From Orbilia blumenaviensis (Eukaryota > Ascomycota > Orbiliomycetes > Orbiliales > Orbiliaceae), in assembly GCA_036872755.1 (NCBI GenBank), contig JAVHNS010000013.1, positions 248,001 through 312,000 on the forward strand: a stretch of 64,000 bases of DNA. The letters are read 5' to 3'. The notes beneath the pieces are model-generated. The model had not been told where the DNA came from, did no database searches, and saw only the letters and a list, made by a program, of their open reading frames with translations. Numbering within the stretch: position 1 is the first letter of the stretch; the number at the start of each line of letters is the position of its first letter. A program made the position numbers and the translations under genes. Below, in pieces: positions 22,451-33,522 of this stretch.

Positions 22451-23844
22451 TTAGAAAGTTACAACACCGACACCAGCACTGCTGTTGACACAGCCACAAG
22501 CGTTGCTTGCAGATGTCATTCTATATTGATGTTAGCCTTTATTACAAATTCACCAGTTTTGTAGAGTCAAAGGGGCCTTACGTGTAAGAGTATGGTGGGC
22601 TAAAGCTTGAAGTGCGGGTAATCCTGGTAGTGCTAGTACCAGCAAAGATGTTGTTTCGCTCGGTAGCATAGCCATCTTGGTCCGAGTCCAAGTCGGTAAC
22701 AACCGAAAGTGGAACGTTAGTGAAGCTGCAGTTCTCAACCAGAACCTGAGCGCCCATGCGAGAATTTACTCCGGAGGTTGGGCAGTTAGTATAACAGTTA
22801 CTGTACATATGACCAGTACCAAAGCGGAGAGATGGGAGACGGCTGTTAACGTTGTTGAAGCTGTTGTGGTGGTAAGTAACCTTGAGCTTTCCGGTATCCT
22901 CACTGGCGTTATTGTCGGAATGACCGACGAGCGAACCCTTCCACTAAATGATAATTGATAATGAGCTTTTGATCAACAGCCGTATATATCATTTCTTCCG
23001 GATCTGTCAGGTGAAATGATGTATAAAATAGTTAAAGGATACGTACGTGATCACGGAACTTGTTCCAAGAGATTGTGACGAGATTGGAGCCGTGGGTAAT
23101 ATCGAGGAGACCATCATAGTCGTCCTTGCCTCCGACTAACCCCAAACTGTAGAATTCATTATGGTCGATCCATACATTGGTTGCCCCATCAAGGGCGACG
23201 GCATCACCTTTTTTGGCTGGGCTGAACTTGAGATTACGAACAACAACGTTGTTTGCATCCTTGATCCTAATACCCCCGTCTATGATACCGGAGTTTGATC
23301 CCACGCCCAGAAGAGATGTTCCACTAACGAGGTCAACAACACCACATCCGCTCAAGAGGCCGCTGACTTTGATAACACCGCCATTTTTGGCAGCGGCTGT
23401 CAAAGCAGAGCAAGAAGTGACAGTTGTTCCACCGGAAGTGCCAGCACCACTAGCACTTGCACCGAAACCGGCAAGCTGGTTAACGGGAGCACATCCACTC
23501 CCGGTGCCACCTCCTGCAGTTGTGGTAACGGCACGGGTAGTGGTAGCGGTGGTAGCGCCCGTTGTGGCTCGAGTGGTGGTAGCAAGAGTAGTAGTAGGGT
23601 TGGAACCACCAGTGTATGCGCAAGAACATTCCGCGGAAATCATGCTCGGTTTGTTAGAGCAATTGGTAGCCCAAGATGGAAGTCCAGTTGTGGCTGTGAC
23701 TACGCTTCGAGTGAACGTAGCGCAAAAGGGCGAAGCGGTTGCCACTTGTGACTTGATGAAGCTTGCACAGCTGTTGGTGCCAGCGTTCAAGCAGCCTAGG
23801 ACTGCTGGCGCGAGAGCCAAAAGAAGGACTTGTTCCTTATGCAT
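22451..23844 (-). CDS. Secreted pectate lyase (PL1-type) with cysteine-rich N-terminal module
   Basis: Extracellular enzyme that cleaves de-esterified pectin by beta-elimination. Exons 23047-23844, 22582-22943 and 22451-22520 (introns 103 and 61 nt) give 409 residues. Residues 1-17 are a signal peptide (MHKEQVLLLALAPAVLG). Residues 18-76 form a module with Cys at 18, 26, 41, 62, 73 and 75. Residues 80-117 are a Thr/Gly-rich linker. The rest is the right-handed beta-helix: GIRIKDANNVVVRNLKF, NVWIDHNEFYS, DGLLDITHGSNLVTISWNKF, and the substrate-binding Arg region RLPSLRFGTGH. The last exon (70 nt) supplies the C-terminus NACGCVNSSAGVGVVTF. The linker architecture resembles carbohydrate-binding modules, but the six-Cys pattern is not a CBM1 I can confirm. 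With the GH7 enzyme nearby it points to plant cell-wall degradation. Confidence 0.93.
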
Positions 23845-24010
23845 CGTTGTTTTAAAGAATAGATATACTAATTGTAAGATCTTGAATTGAATTCTTTGGG
23901 TTGAGTGGGCAAATTGACGGTGCCACCTTAGTAACTCAGATATTGTGAGTGTGCCTTATTGAATTGAATTGAATTGCTAAAATGGCAGCTAGGGAGCATG
24001 AGCGGCGCTT

Positions 24011-24018
24011 TATATATT
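24011..24018 (-). promoter_or_regulatory. Candidate TATA box of the pectate lyase gene
   Basis: AATATATA on the minus strand, about 170 nt before the ATG, a normal distance for a fungal gene with a leader. Position and composition are the only evidence. Confidence 0.3.
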
Positions 24019-25073
24019 AAGAACGCCCTTGATATTTCTAGAATTCCTCGATTGACATAATTGCATGTGCACGTAGAATTTAGTATTATTCCGTTGGTCA
24101 CCATTCGAGGGTTTTATTTCACCGTCATCTCTTAACCTCAGGATAGGGTGCATTTTGCTGGTTTAGACCCGTTATTCGATAGACAGTTTCAGAAGATTGG
24201 GTACCTCAGCAATACCATGTGTAATTAATCGGAGACAGGGGCCCTTCTTGGCCTTGTGTAGTGCTTGCGCGGTGTTTGGAACATACGATTACACTCCCCT
24301 CACCCTAGGGTACTTTGTATCGTACCAAAGCCTTCCGCACAAAGCGTACGTCATTCCTGATATGCATAGTTTCTATAGAGAACATCGATTGGCTATGGAT
24401 GCTGAATTTACGCGTGCGGTTTTCAGATGCGTACATACCCAAATAGATGATTATCTCCTACTAGACGGATAAATACAGACACATTTCGGGTCCATCGAGC
24501 TTCTCTGAGTTCGTCGGGATAATTTTACCTAATTGACGGACCTGTATATTCTACCGTGGCTCTCCACGAGTATATGGAGGGTGTCGAGAAGTGCATCCCT
24601 GATCAGCTGATCGGTCAACAATATAATTAGTCAACTCAAGTTTGCGGGGAAAAGGCATTCTTCAAGATCCGAGTATGCTCCTTGAGATTAAAGTCCTCCC
24701 GTTATCGATATAATAGGGCAGGGATCATCAAAGTCTTGGTCGCGGTGCTCATATTTTCCATGAATGATATGGTGCATGGCAAATATCTTGGGCGAAACAA
24801 GCTTTCCGTGCTGCATTTTCGAATTGATTCTGGCGACATTTCAAGCAGTATTCGAATATGCATGCACGACCCCAGATTTCCCCGGTAAATAAATCATTCA
24901 AGCGAGAATATGGCAAGCATGTATAGCCCCGCGTCCTAACGCTAACGCGGCCTCAGAGAGACTTAGACAATCCACAATTGAAACATATTGGGGTTGCTGC
25001 TATGGCCATCGAAATTCTTATTCCAAATTTGGTAAGGCTTTGACGAAAATGCAGTCGATACTGAGTATTTACC

Positions 25074-25259
25074 TTATATATTTAGCGGGACGGCGGCCCG
25101 ATGCATTAACGTAAATGCAAGAAAGAGAAACTTGGCGGTTTGAGCAAGGGTAAACGCTTTGGGGCTATCGTCGCTTGTTTCATAGAGGTGTCGGACGAAC
25201 ATGCCCATGTTCAAATCTTCATTTGGCATGAATTTCACGAACTTGTATTTCGACCGCAT
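25074..25259 (-). CDS. Possible orphan exon or very small gene
   Basis: A 61-residue frame starting with ATG just after a TATATAA stretch. Its sequence has a protein-like look (FMPNEDLNMGMFVRHLYET; FTLAQTAKFLFLAF). No family was recognised, no signal peptide is clear and no splice partner was found. It could be a remnant of a longer gene. Confidence 0.2.
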   Translation of the reverse strand: MRSKYKFVKFMPNEDLNMGMFVRHLYETSDDSPKAFTLAQTAKFLFLAFTLMHRAAVPLNI

Positions 25260-26375
25260 TTATATACTTACGGAGCCTACTCGAATTAGAGCCCTTACTT
25301 ACGAGATTACTGCTTTCGATAATCTACATAGCTTTGGGTTTTTTTTCCTCTGTGATACTTAGGGTATTCAAGGCACTGGAATAATTTAATATATTAATAT
25401 CTGGAATGATATTGAAATCGAAGCTTTATGAGCCTTCCGGGAACCGAAATGCCAAGCGAATGCCGGCATCCGTCCTGCGAGACCAAGGTCATGGGCACAT
25501 TGAAGGCCATTTGTTTTTCTGTTTGTGACACAAAAAAAATACCATGCTTCATCAGGGTATGGGTCCCAGATCCCCTGCATGCTTACGAGTCGAAAGCTTA
25601 CGCGGAGCATCTTCCTAATTCTTCCGTTTTCTGTGTTGTCTGGTACCACCCATCAACCTAACATTTGCCAGCTCTCAAACTTGTCGTTAATGTTAGTTCA
25701 GTTGCAGTAGATGCATGGACGCCACTGATGTTTATATTTAAACTTATATTCGATATAACTGCCAAGGCTAGCTATGTCTTCCATTTGCTTTTTAGACTGA
25801 AATAAGATAGAGTTCTGTTTTTTGAACCTTGATAGAAGACTTGTGGTGCGCTTACCTGCTGTATACCTGTAGTTGTGATTACTTTGAATAGGCAAAAATG
25901 TGTTTCCTGTTGGATTTTGACGTGGGAAGGGGCATCACCGAGACCTAACGTTATGCATGTACGCGCCAGCTGGTATTCACTCTTCAGAAGTCTAATCGAT
26001 GTATGCATTTAGTCTAAGCTGACTAGGTAGCTTCAGCTTCAATTTCTTCTAATATTTGAAGAGATAAAAATATAAATGAAAGAACAGTTGAGGCGCATAG
26101 CTACACTTGGCGACGTCGCGCGATCTAGTTGCGTATCGAGCCCAGCCAACTAAAGCTACTGGTACTTATAACTGACCCTCATCCTTTGCGCAATTTTCGA
26201 CACTGCGCTTTCGGCAACCGTGAGTCCTCAGTGGAGAACCAGCGAATATTATCCGTGATGTTTTTCTGCTCTCACGAAAAGAAATCACAAGAACAATTTT
26301 TCAACATGCTTCTTCAGAAAATTGTTTGTATAGATACAAAAGAGGTAATTGAACTTCCCTAACGTCACATGAATC

Positions 26376-27493
26376 ATGCTTTTTGTTCCTGTGGGGCCTC
26401 CTCAAGCTTGTGCAATTGTGCCATCTAGTTACAATATGAATACTAATAGCTCCCAGGCGCTCCTCTGGCCGCAGCTTTTACCAGGCGCCGATACTTGGAA
26501 GAATATAGCTCCAATACGGCGACGGGTAATCATGGAAGTGGTACAATTTCTCCTGCCCCCCAAAGATTCTGCCATTGTAGTCGAAAAGTTAGTACTAGTC
26601 CACAAAATTCTTCAATAAGACAAGCCTGCTTCTTTACATCATTAACTTTGCTTTAGTATTCACGTGCTGCGAAATAACAATACCCTTAACTCTCATTTTG
26701 CTTTGCTACCTACAGAGATTTTCTTAATGATCCTGAGCTATCTCGACGATTTTAGCGCACTATCATTAGGCTTAACTAGTAGAGCATTCTACAACAGAGC
26801 AGTGGAACGTATACAAAACATTATCTGCCCATTGAATGAGCTTGGTTCTTGGGCAGGGAAACCGCTGGTCAGAGCTGGTAAGAATAATAGAGACCAACTG
26901 CTCATTCTGATATTTTACTTTTGATTAATATTTTAACTCTTAATTCCTACGTAGGGGTGGTGCTTGACATGGGGGACGAGTTTTCTAGACACGACACTGA
27001 AATTGACGAAACCAGCGGTGGCTTTCTTATGGCTGTTATTGAGGCAAAGATGCTCGGATTGAGGGAGCGCGGATACCATACAATTTATGACTCAGATAGC
27101 CCTGAAAGACTGGAGACACTTCGTTTCATGGCACAAAATAGATACACACCCCCGGTAGTGCGGCGGTACCTATCTGCTGTCCTCGGTAACACCGAGTACG
27201 AGAATATGTTTCAAGAAGGAAGACAGTATCTTATCAGGAATCTGGACAAAAAAGAATATATCCAATTCCCAACAGGGAGGTTGGAGAGGACTGTAGTGAG
27301 GCCTTCGGGGGTGTATGATGATACTATGGAAATAAAGCCTCACCCTGCAGAACGGGTGATTGAAGCAATCACCTGGGCGCCATCGACTGAATGCAACACG
27401 TCTCTGCCAAGTAAGGGAGCCTGGGCCGGGGACCGGATCGATATTATCATGGAGGAGCACGCATCGTTAGATGAATGGAAGAGACTATTGTGA
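26376..27493 (+). CDS. F-box protein
   Basis: Putative substrate receptor for an SCF ubiquitin ligase. Proposed exons 26376-26587, 26657-26877 and 26955-27493 (introns 69 and 77 nt) give 323 residues. The F-box is in exon 2: LLPTEIFLMILSYLDDFSALS followed by LGLTSRAFYNRAVE. The long C-terminal part (RYTPPVVRRYLSAVLG, RLERTVVRPSGVYDD) shows no leucine-rich or WD repeats, so the target-binding mode is unknown. The second junction is strong, since phase is kept in AG|VVLDMGDEF. The first junction (GTTAGT donor, TTTAG acceptor) is less sure; without it the F-box frame has no ATG before it. Many such single-copy F-box genes occur in filamentous ascomycetes. Confidence 0.75.
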
Positions 27494-27872
27494 AGATATC
27501 ACAACAGTGTAGCTCGACAACTTTGCTTGCAACCGTGATACTTGTAAGTTTCGGTTTTCGATCCCCGTAAACTCCTTTATTGCAATCACCTCGAGCCTAA
27601 ATCTCATGGCAGGCTCGAATAAATAGTATGCAAAACCTACCACACTTCTTACAGAATATTATATCTCTTTACTTTTTAGCTAAGTGGCTGTTGATGACTA
27701 TTATATAGACTACGGACAATTATTAAACGTAGCCCACTATTTTTCGATATTTTTGCAACAACTGCCACAGATTGCATATAAGGCGCATCTAAGTTCAAGT
27801 TGTAATTCAACATGCTGAATTTGAATTTTGTTCGCCAGTTAGTAGCCCAAACTAACCTTAAGTCCGATTCCA
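27494..27872. other. Intergenic spacer between convergent genes
   Basis: About 380 nt of AT-rich sequence between the stop codons of the F-box gene and the cysteine-rich orphan. Nothing else seen. Confidence 0.45.
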
Positions 27873-28889
27873 TCAATTCATCAATGCCTGTTGGCATTCT
27901 ACAGGACGTTTTTTGACGCCTGAATTCTTGCCCACGGCCTGCTTTGTTCCAACAACTGCCTGCAAATCTATGCCCTCGCACATAGGACACCCAGCAAATT
28001 CCGGCATGGAAATTTCTGTTCTAATTACCACAGGGGCTTGCTTCCCATTACTGCCTGACGCCTTCTCTTCACGGTAGGTACATCGACACATTGTCCCATT
28101 CCCACCATGGCTTTCAGCCCCCTTAACGAGCCTCAGGGAATGGCGCTTTGGGTTCGAAGATGGAACCTCTTGTTGGCAGCCTGCGTACCCGATTTCGTAA
28201 ATATGTGTATGACGCGTTTCTAGATCAGGTTCCTTCGGCCAGCTGCAGGGAAGGTCTAGCTCCTCGGGCTCCGCGCGCTTGTAGGAGGGTAGCACGGGCT
28301 CTCTCATCAGGCCTATGGTCCAGCATGTTTCACAGACAGGCTCGTGTTCGCGATCTGGATGGAAGAGAATATTGACATGTCCTGAAAGTAGCCTTTCATC
28401 AAGTCCCTCAATCCCTTCGCACTGTCGCTTCCCTTTGTTTTGTTTGATGCCGATAACATGTATGGGGTTTGCCGTGCAGCTAAGGCAGACATGCATGGAT
28501 GTGAACCAGTCATTCTCTGGATCAAAAGGCTCGATTGCCTGGGGTGGGGGTTCGAGTATTCGGAGGGGTCGATCGGGTATGTCGAGCATTTTAACTGATT
28601 CGGGTTTAACTTTGAGAGTTTTCACGGCCTGCTCTTGGGGGTCTCTCGACCGATGGGGCGTGTCGTGGGGATACTGAAGTGGGCGATTGAGATTATTGGT
28701 TTTCTTGGTCTGAAGTCTTGATCGAGGAGCCGGGATGTATTTGACCAAGGCCCGTCGTTTCGAGGGCTTTTCAGGTGATGGAGCAAAGCTGACAGATTTC
28801 CTCTTCTTAGTAGAAAGCTTGAGCTCAGGCATTTCAGCTTCAGCTTCAGTCGGTGGCTTTTTGATGATAGATTTAATGGGCTCCATCAT
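27873..28889 (-). CDS. Uncharacterised basic/cysteine-rich protein, probably nuclear
   Basis: Single-exon frame of 338 residues (a second ATG follows immediately). Residues 28-48 contain KKRKSVSFAPSPEKPSKRR, a bipartite nuclear-localisation-like segment with a Ser-Pro site. The C-terminal two thirds carry cysteine pairs that could bind metal: CLSCTA, CETCW, MCRC and CPMC, with His residues between. This spacing suggests a zinc-binding fold, but I recognise no named domain. No signal peptide or membrane segment. A role in chromatin or transcription is only a guess from composition. Confidence 0.7.
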   Translation of the reverse strand: MMEPIKSIIKKPPTEAEAEMPELKLSTKKRKSVSFAPSPEKPSKRRALVKYIPAPRSRLQTKKTNNLNRPLQYPHDTPHRSRDPQEQAVKTLKVKPESVKMLDIPDRPLRILEPPPQAIEPFDPENDWFTSMHVCLSCTANPIHVIGIKQNKGKRQCEGIEGLDERLLSGHVNILFHPDREHEPVCETCWTIGLMREPVLPSYKRAEPEELDLPCSWPKEPDLETRHTHIYEIGYAGCQQEVPSSNPKRHSLRLVKGAESHGGNGTMCRCTYREEKASGSNGKQAPVVIRTEISMPEFAGCPMCEGIDLQAVVGTKQAVGKNSGVKKRPVECQQALMN

Positions 28890-29273
28890 GTCTGGTGCTC
28901 AAAGTAGAACAAAGGGGGTGTTTTGGAGGATGGTTCGGTTGATTCGACAGATCTTGGATCTAGACATGGGACGTATGGGTTGTAAGATGTAAGTATTTAG
29001 TGAAGGTGCAATGTTGCGGTGTGGGTGCAGCCAAATGTATTCTCAGCTGGAGCGCCCTCTATCTACTACGCTCATCCCCTCTTTTCTAGTATTTTCTGGC
29101 TAAACCAATCTATTCGCTACACGTATATACACACGGTTATAGTATAACCAAGGGAGTAAACGCTATATACATTCAAACTTAGCCTCAAGTGGGGACCAAA
29201 ATACTGGACCAAAATACTGCACTGTGGGGGTGCTAATATTATACCAGTGGGTTTATAACTTCAGCGAAGCTGC
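28890..29273. other. Short intergenic region
   Basis: About 380 nt containing the promoter of the cysteine-rich orphan and the 3' end of the GH7 gene. A TACTGGACCAAAATACTG direct repeat is visible near 29200-29220 (AAAATACTG twice). No gene. Confidence 0.4.
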
Positions 29274-30984
29274 TTAAGCTTGTGGCCCATAGGTGGTTCC
29301 GAAGTCTCCAAGCTTAATGTTAGAGAAGACAACAGATGGTTTATAGTTCGCAGTGATATACTGAGGAGTGGATTCCACTTCAGTATTGCATGGTCCTCGT
29401 CGAAGAGATTCTGGATCCCCAGGGTTTTTACCCTATGTTCAATCAATATTATGGTTAGTAATTGTCTCAACATCGAGTCCAGAGCATTATCGCCGTATAA
29501 CACTTACGTCTAACCACCACATATAGCTACCGTTATCCCACCATAGGGACAGAGCGAGAACCATACCACGTTCCATCGCCTCTCCCATAACCTTGCTTCC
29601 CCCTCTCAGCTCGTTTGTTCCAGAGCCACCGAGGATTTCAACTTCCTTCTTGCAATACTCATCGCTAATGGAGTCGTAGTTCAATAGTCCGGTAAGGTTG
29701 GCCGCTGCATTAGCAACAACGACACCGTCTTGGACGTATAATCGTCGGATTTCGACAAGTTCGCCACGGTCCTCTCCATTATCCGTAATGAATTGCGTAA
29801 CAACAGTCATCTTCTTGGTTGTGTCAATGGTGAACTCTGGGCCGCGGCCATAGAAGTTCTTGACGCCAAGTCGGTAAGGATTATGGTCACAGCCGTCCAT
29901 ATCGCAAATTCCTTGACTACGGTCGCTACCAGCGCCACAATCTGGCCCAGTACATTTGAAAAGACCTCGGGTAGCGCATGGGTGAGGAGTAAAAGCGGTA
30001 GCGCGAGAGTTAGCTTCCCAAATGTCCATCTCCTGACAGCAGGCGCCGTACTTCATGTCGAAATTGGCCTTTTGAAATAAAAAGGAAAAAAGAAAATGTC
30101 AGAAGGTTATCTCGGCCTCTGGGAAAGAAAGTGTCATGCTGATTACCTTTCCTCCAATGAAGTTTTGCTTCGGGCACTGTGCATCACAGTAGCCAGTACC
30201 ATACGTAGCCCCAGCAGTGTTGCTTTTGTCATTTCGTTCGCCCGACGCCGACATTTCAGAGAAATACTATTGCGGGACTTAGCATCAAGTTTAGGGTTAG
30301 AAGGATCTAAAACTTCAGATATACGGACCAGAGCACCATTTGTACCGCAAGGGAGGTTGGAGACATCGACATCATAGGTAAATTCCTTATTCAACATGCG
30401 GAATTTATAATAGGTCTGACCGTCCTCTTTTAGAAGGTAGACACGGGGCGATGCCAAGCCTCCCGTGGGATTGAATAGCTGAAGAGTCAAAGCGTCTCCA
30501 GATGTGCTGATACCGTAGTTGGCATAATTGACACCTTCAACTTCGCAGTTGGCAGCGCATTCATCTGCTTTCTTGCAAGTGGCGGGATTAAAGACGCCGT
30601 TGTTAACGCACGGATCATACCTGAGCATTCGGACACTTTCGTTAGCAAGTTATCTGTGTTATGCTTTGTTGTAAATCTTTCTTGTATACCGCCCAGCACA
30701 ATTGGCTATACAATTCAAGTGCAATCATATGTATTATGATTTCTGGCAAGCGGTATTTTAATCATGTATGTTGGTGGAGACAAATCAAATCTAACATACC
30801 CTCCTTTAACGTGATGCCATCGGTATTGTGAGTCCAAGACAACCTTTGTGTTCAGGGTTTTACAACCACGGCGAGTGGCGCAGGTTTGAATAGGAAGAAG
30901 CGGGTGAACTTCTGGCGTAAGGCTGCCAGGAATCTGTGCAAGCGCTGGAGACGCCGCCAGTATAGCTAAGACAATTCGGTGCAT
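29274..30984 (-). CDS. GH7 endo-beta-1,4-glucanase (no cellulose-binding module)
   Basis: Secreted cellulase of glycoside hydrolase family 7, which cuts beta-1,4-glucan with retention. Five exons: 30800-30984, 30329-30620, 30147-30266, 29508-30068 and 29274-29432, giving 438 residues. Signal peptide [16 protein letters not shown], then the mature start [12 protein letters not shown]. Catalytic motif [12 protein letters not shown] holds the nucleophile Glu and acid/base Glu (ExDxxE). Other landmarks: [44 protein letters not shown] and the C-terminal [16 protein letters not shown]. Junctions restore [20 protein letters not shown] and [18 protein letters not shown]. It ends at the catalytic domain, without linker or CBM1. 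Shortened loops and [13 protein letters not shown] favour an endoglucanase (EGL1-like) over a cellobiohydrolase; this is a judgement, not proof. Confidence 0.93.
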
Positions 30985-31088
30985 CGTTGCTTAATCTAAT
31001 TAGAGATATAGGACTGATAGTCTGCGCTGTCCTTCTTTTCGTTGCAATTGATGTATCACCTGCATGAGGGAGAAGAAAACAATAGGGG

Positions 31089-31096
31089 TTTAAATA
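31089..31096 (-). promoter_or_regulatory. Candidate TATA box of the GH7 gene
   Basis: TATTTAAA on the minus strand, about 105 nt before the ATG. A reasonable core-promoter position, supported by nothing else. Confidence 0.3.
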
Positions 31097-31788
31097 CACA
31101 CCGTATCAAGCGCTTGAAGGTAGCTTATAAAGCAATCTGAAGGTTCATATTGAAAGATAGCTCGATTTCAGGCGGGGGCTATCGGCATCTTCGAGCGCCT
31201 CCCGTCGAACGTGTGGGATTTACGTACAGATCGAGATGTGCCCTGTCGTTCGTAAAATAACCCAAACCATGAATATGTGCATGGGTGTAGTCGACTAGGT
31301 GTATTTAAGAACGCTTAGGATTTTTCCACATTGTTAGGGATGATCTAGCTGGCCAGGGGCTGAATTGCATTAATCCGGCTGCACAAATCAACACGTTAAA
31401 GTGTTGCCGACCAGTATCAATGTGGTAATTCTAGAAGTGTTCTAGCGCTCTCAGGGCATTGTCCGGGATGATTTATCCGTTCATGTTCTGAGAATTCGTT
31501 AATGATTGAAAGCTGCCGATTGGATAATTCACAGGCAATGTTTAACCCCAGCATCAAGGCTATATCGACCAGCTAAATGGGACATAAGCCTTCATTCGCG
31601 ACTTGGCCGTCGTTCCGGCTGAGTGCATGTCGATTCGTCTTTAGATGTGTAAGTGTGGGCTTGCAATTTGACTGGATAGTTTTTCGATCAAATAGAGCCT
31701 TTCGCATTAGATCTAACTCATTCTAGGCTGCCTGTTTGTTCAAATTTTTCGTCGGCTACTTTTTCGTATGCATTTGATACTACCAAAT

Positions 31789-32391
31789 CTATAGAACAAT
31801 TCGGCTTCGAGCGGAGCGAGTAATCGCAAGTTGGTTGATTGAATTCATGGATTTATGAAATTCCCAAGTATTAAGGTATGAATCCCGAAATTCGTATATA
31901 TAGGGAAACAAACGATATATTAATGTCCCCACACCACCATATTCCTCGTGGCGCATAATCCTTGTTATATTATCATTGAGCCTTTTCGCAATCCTCGGTC
32001 TCAAGGGTATTTCGTGATACCCTTGAGAAATCAGGCCCCAATAAAATAACGTTGATTCTTTAGATCGTATTCCTGGGTACTCGGCCCACATCTCCGCTGT
32101 AGAAAATAACCACATGGGTACTTATCGAAGAATCGAGAAGAAAGCTTATCGAGTATCCAGGGCACCAAGATCGAGCTCGGGATCTCGGCATAATTTTAAG
32201 GAGACCTCGAAATCTAAGATTGGAAAACCTGACTCAATTCGGACCTCCGAAGCTCTGTGATATTGATATCCTGTGTTATTTATCCACCAGCTAAAAATGA
32301 GAGCCCGTTGAAAGATACGTGCTGCTTCGTTCGCACGTACTGACTGCTGGTTACAGGCTGCTAATAATCCTAAAATATCCCTTTGCAATGA
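31789..32391 (-). pseudogene. Possible decayed gene with two in-frame TAA stops
   Basis: Two open stretches of about 80 and 108 codons lie in the same minus-strand frame and are separated by 12 codons bounded by two TAA stops, each preceded by CGA. Both halves look protein-like (RANEAARIFQRALIFSWW; TLFYWGLISQGYHEIP). TAA from CAA would fit C-to-T changes of the repeat-induced type. There is no ATG at the upper end and no recognised family. It could equally be chance open frames in AT-rich DNA. Confidence 0.3.
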
Positions 32392-33117
32392 TACATGATT
32401 CAGGCAACACCAGACAAAACCGAACCAGAGCGCTTAACCGAAATCCAGTCTGGGTTTAGTTTACCTAGACTAGGCTTAGTCTATCGTTTGACATTCGCAA
32501 AATGCCCAAGAAGGGAAGGTAATGCCGTTTTCAAGAGGAAGAATACCAATAACCTGAGTCCAAAAACGGATAGTTTCCTATACCGAACCTCATACGGATT
32601 TTTTCAGTGGCTGAAACCTCCTTTGATTTCGATGATGGCTTCAGCAATGGCAGCGCCCCATACCCCCATGACGCAAGAACATTAAATCGAGTAAGGCTTT
32701 CCTCTAGCGGTACCTTACAGGGCCTAGTTCACCGTTTTGATGGACACCAGGGAGACTTGCGGTCGAAACCACCAAGATACATGTAACTTCGCGCCGTTTA
32801 CATCATGTTTAGAGCATAATCTTGTGGGCCCTTGGCGGGGTACCGCAAAAAGCATTGGGATTCTCAGCCAAAGATATATATATCGCAGATTTCGATCTCA
32901 CAAATAGTTTTTAGCTTTCTGTCTTGCACCAACATCTCATATCAAGCCCTCAAGCAACCCGCATTTCCTTTCGGCGTATTCAATTCTTTTCACGGCTGGA
33001 CCGTCGATTCCATTCATTATTCACTTTCTTAATAGCTTCTTTCGAGTCGGCAATTGATTTGTGTCCATTTTTCCTTCGAATTTGTTAATCCAGTTGTACT
33101 CTACGAAAATCATCATC

Positions 33118-33522
33118 ATGCGTGTCTCAACTATCTTGGGAGCCTTTGCTCTTGCGGCTGCTGTTAACGGATATCCTATGGCACCAACTGCCGACGTCAG
33201 TGGATCCCACATCGTGGCACGGCAGCTCCAGCTTGATAACTTGGGTAACATCGTCCAGGGTATCGCTGGTGGCCTTACTGGATTTATCAACGCCTTCAAA
33301 ACCATCGGATCTGCTTTCAGTGGCATCGGTGGGACGCCTGCACCTCAGGCACCACAATCCCCCCAGGCCCCCCAGGCCCCTCAAGCCCCTCAGGCTCCTC
33401 AGCAGCCTGCAGCACAACCTATAAGCACGACACCTCAACTGCCACCCCAGACATTCCCTATCGGCAATACGCCTACTACTCCCAACTCCGGTCCTATTGG
33501 CATCCAAGGACCCGGTCGTTAA
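33118..33522 (+). CDS. Small secreted protein with PQAP repeats
   Basis: A 134-residue protein starting at the ATG at 33118, the start that places a signal peptide at the N-terminus (MRVSTILGAFALAAAVNG). The mature part has HIVARQLQLDNLGNIVQG, a Gly/Ile-rich amphipathic segment (GIAGGLTGFINAFKTIGS), then a run of APQ units (about residues 78-101) and a Pro/Thr-rich tail ending GPIGIQGPGR. No cysteines. The APQ run would form an extended polyproline-like rod. The open frame continues upstream of this ATG, but that part has no sign of being coding. No enzyme domain; surface, wall-linked or effector-type roles are possible. Confidence 0.7.
   Translation: MRVSTILGAFALAAAVNGYPMAPTADVSGSHIVARQLQLDNLGNIVQGIAGGLTGFINAFKTIGSAFSGIGGTPAPQAPQSPQAPQAPQAPQAPQQPAAQPISTTPQLPPQTFPIGNTPTTPNSGPIGIQGPGR
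33335..33410 (+). repeat. In-frame CCTCAGGCC-type tandem coding repeat
   Basis: Near-perfect 9-nt units (CCCCAGGCC, CCTCAAGCC, CCTCAGGCT) encoding Pro-Gln-Ala in the small secreted protein. Repeats of this kind change length readily between strains. Confidence 0.75.

Larger units (their letters stand above)
23845..26375. other. Intergenic region with (TTGAA)n tract; no firm gene
   Basis: Divergent promoters of the pectate lyase and F-box genes lie at its two ends. Short TTGAA-type tandem copies occur near 23882 and 23958-23976. Scattered small frames are unconvincing; the best, at 25074-25259 on the minus strand, is listed separately. Confidence 0.4.
30985..33117. other. Divergent intergenic region with a probable gene remnant
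   Basis: Contains the GH7 promoter on the left and the promoter of the PQAP secreted protein on the right. A minus-strand remnant at 31789-32391 is listed separately. A GCGGGG site (about 31171) fits the general CreA consensus, though such short sites occur by chance. Confidence 0.4.

Noticed and set aside
23177..23890. 237-codon + strand frame opposite the pectate lyase
   Set aside because: It is the mirror of the Thr/Gly-rich coding sequence and lacks any domain.
33061..33117. Upstream extension of the PQAP protein frame
   Set aside because: No ATG in a useful place and it would put 19 residues before a good signal peptide.
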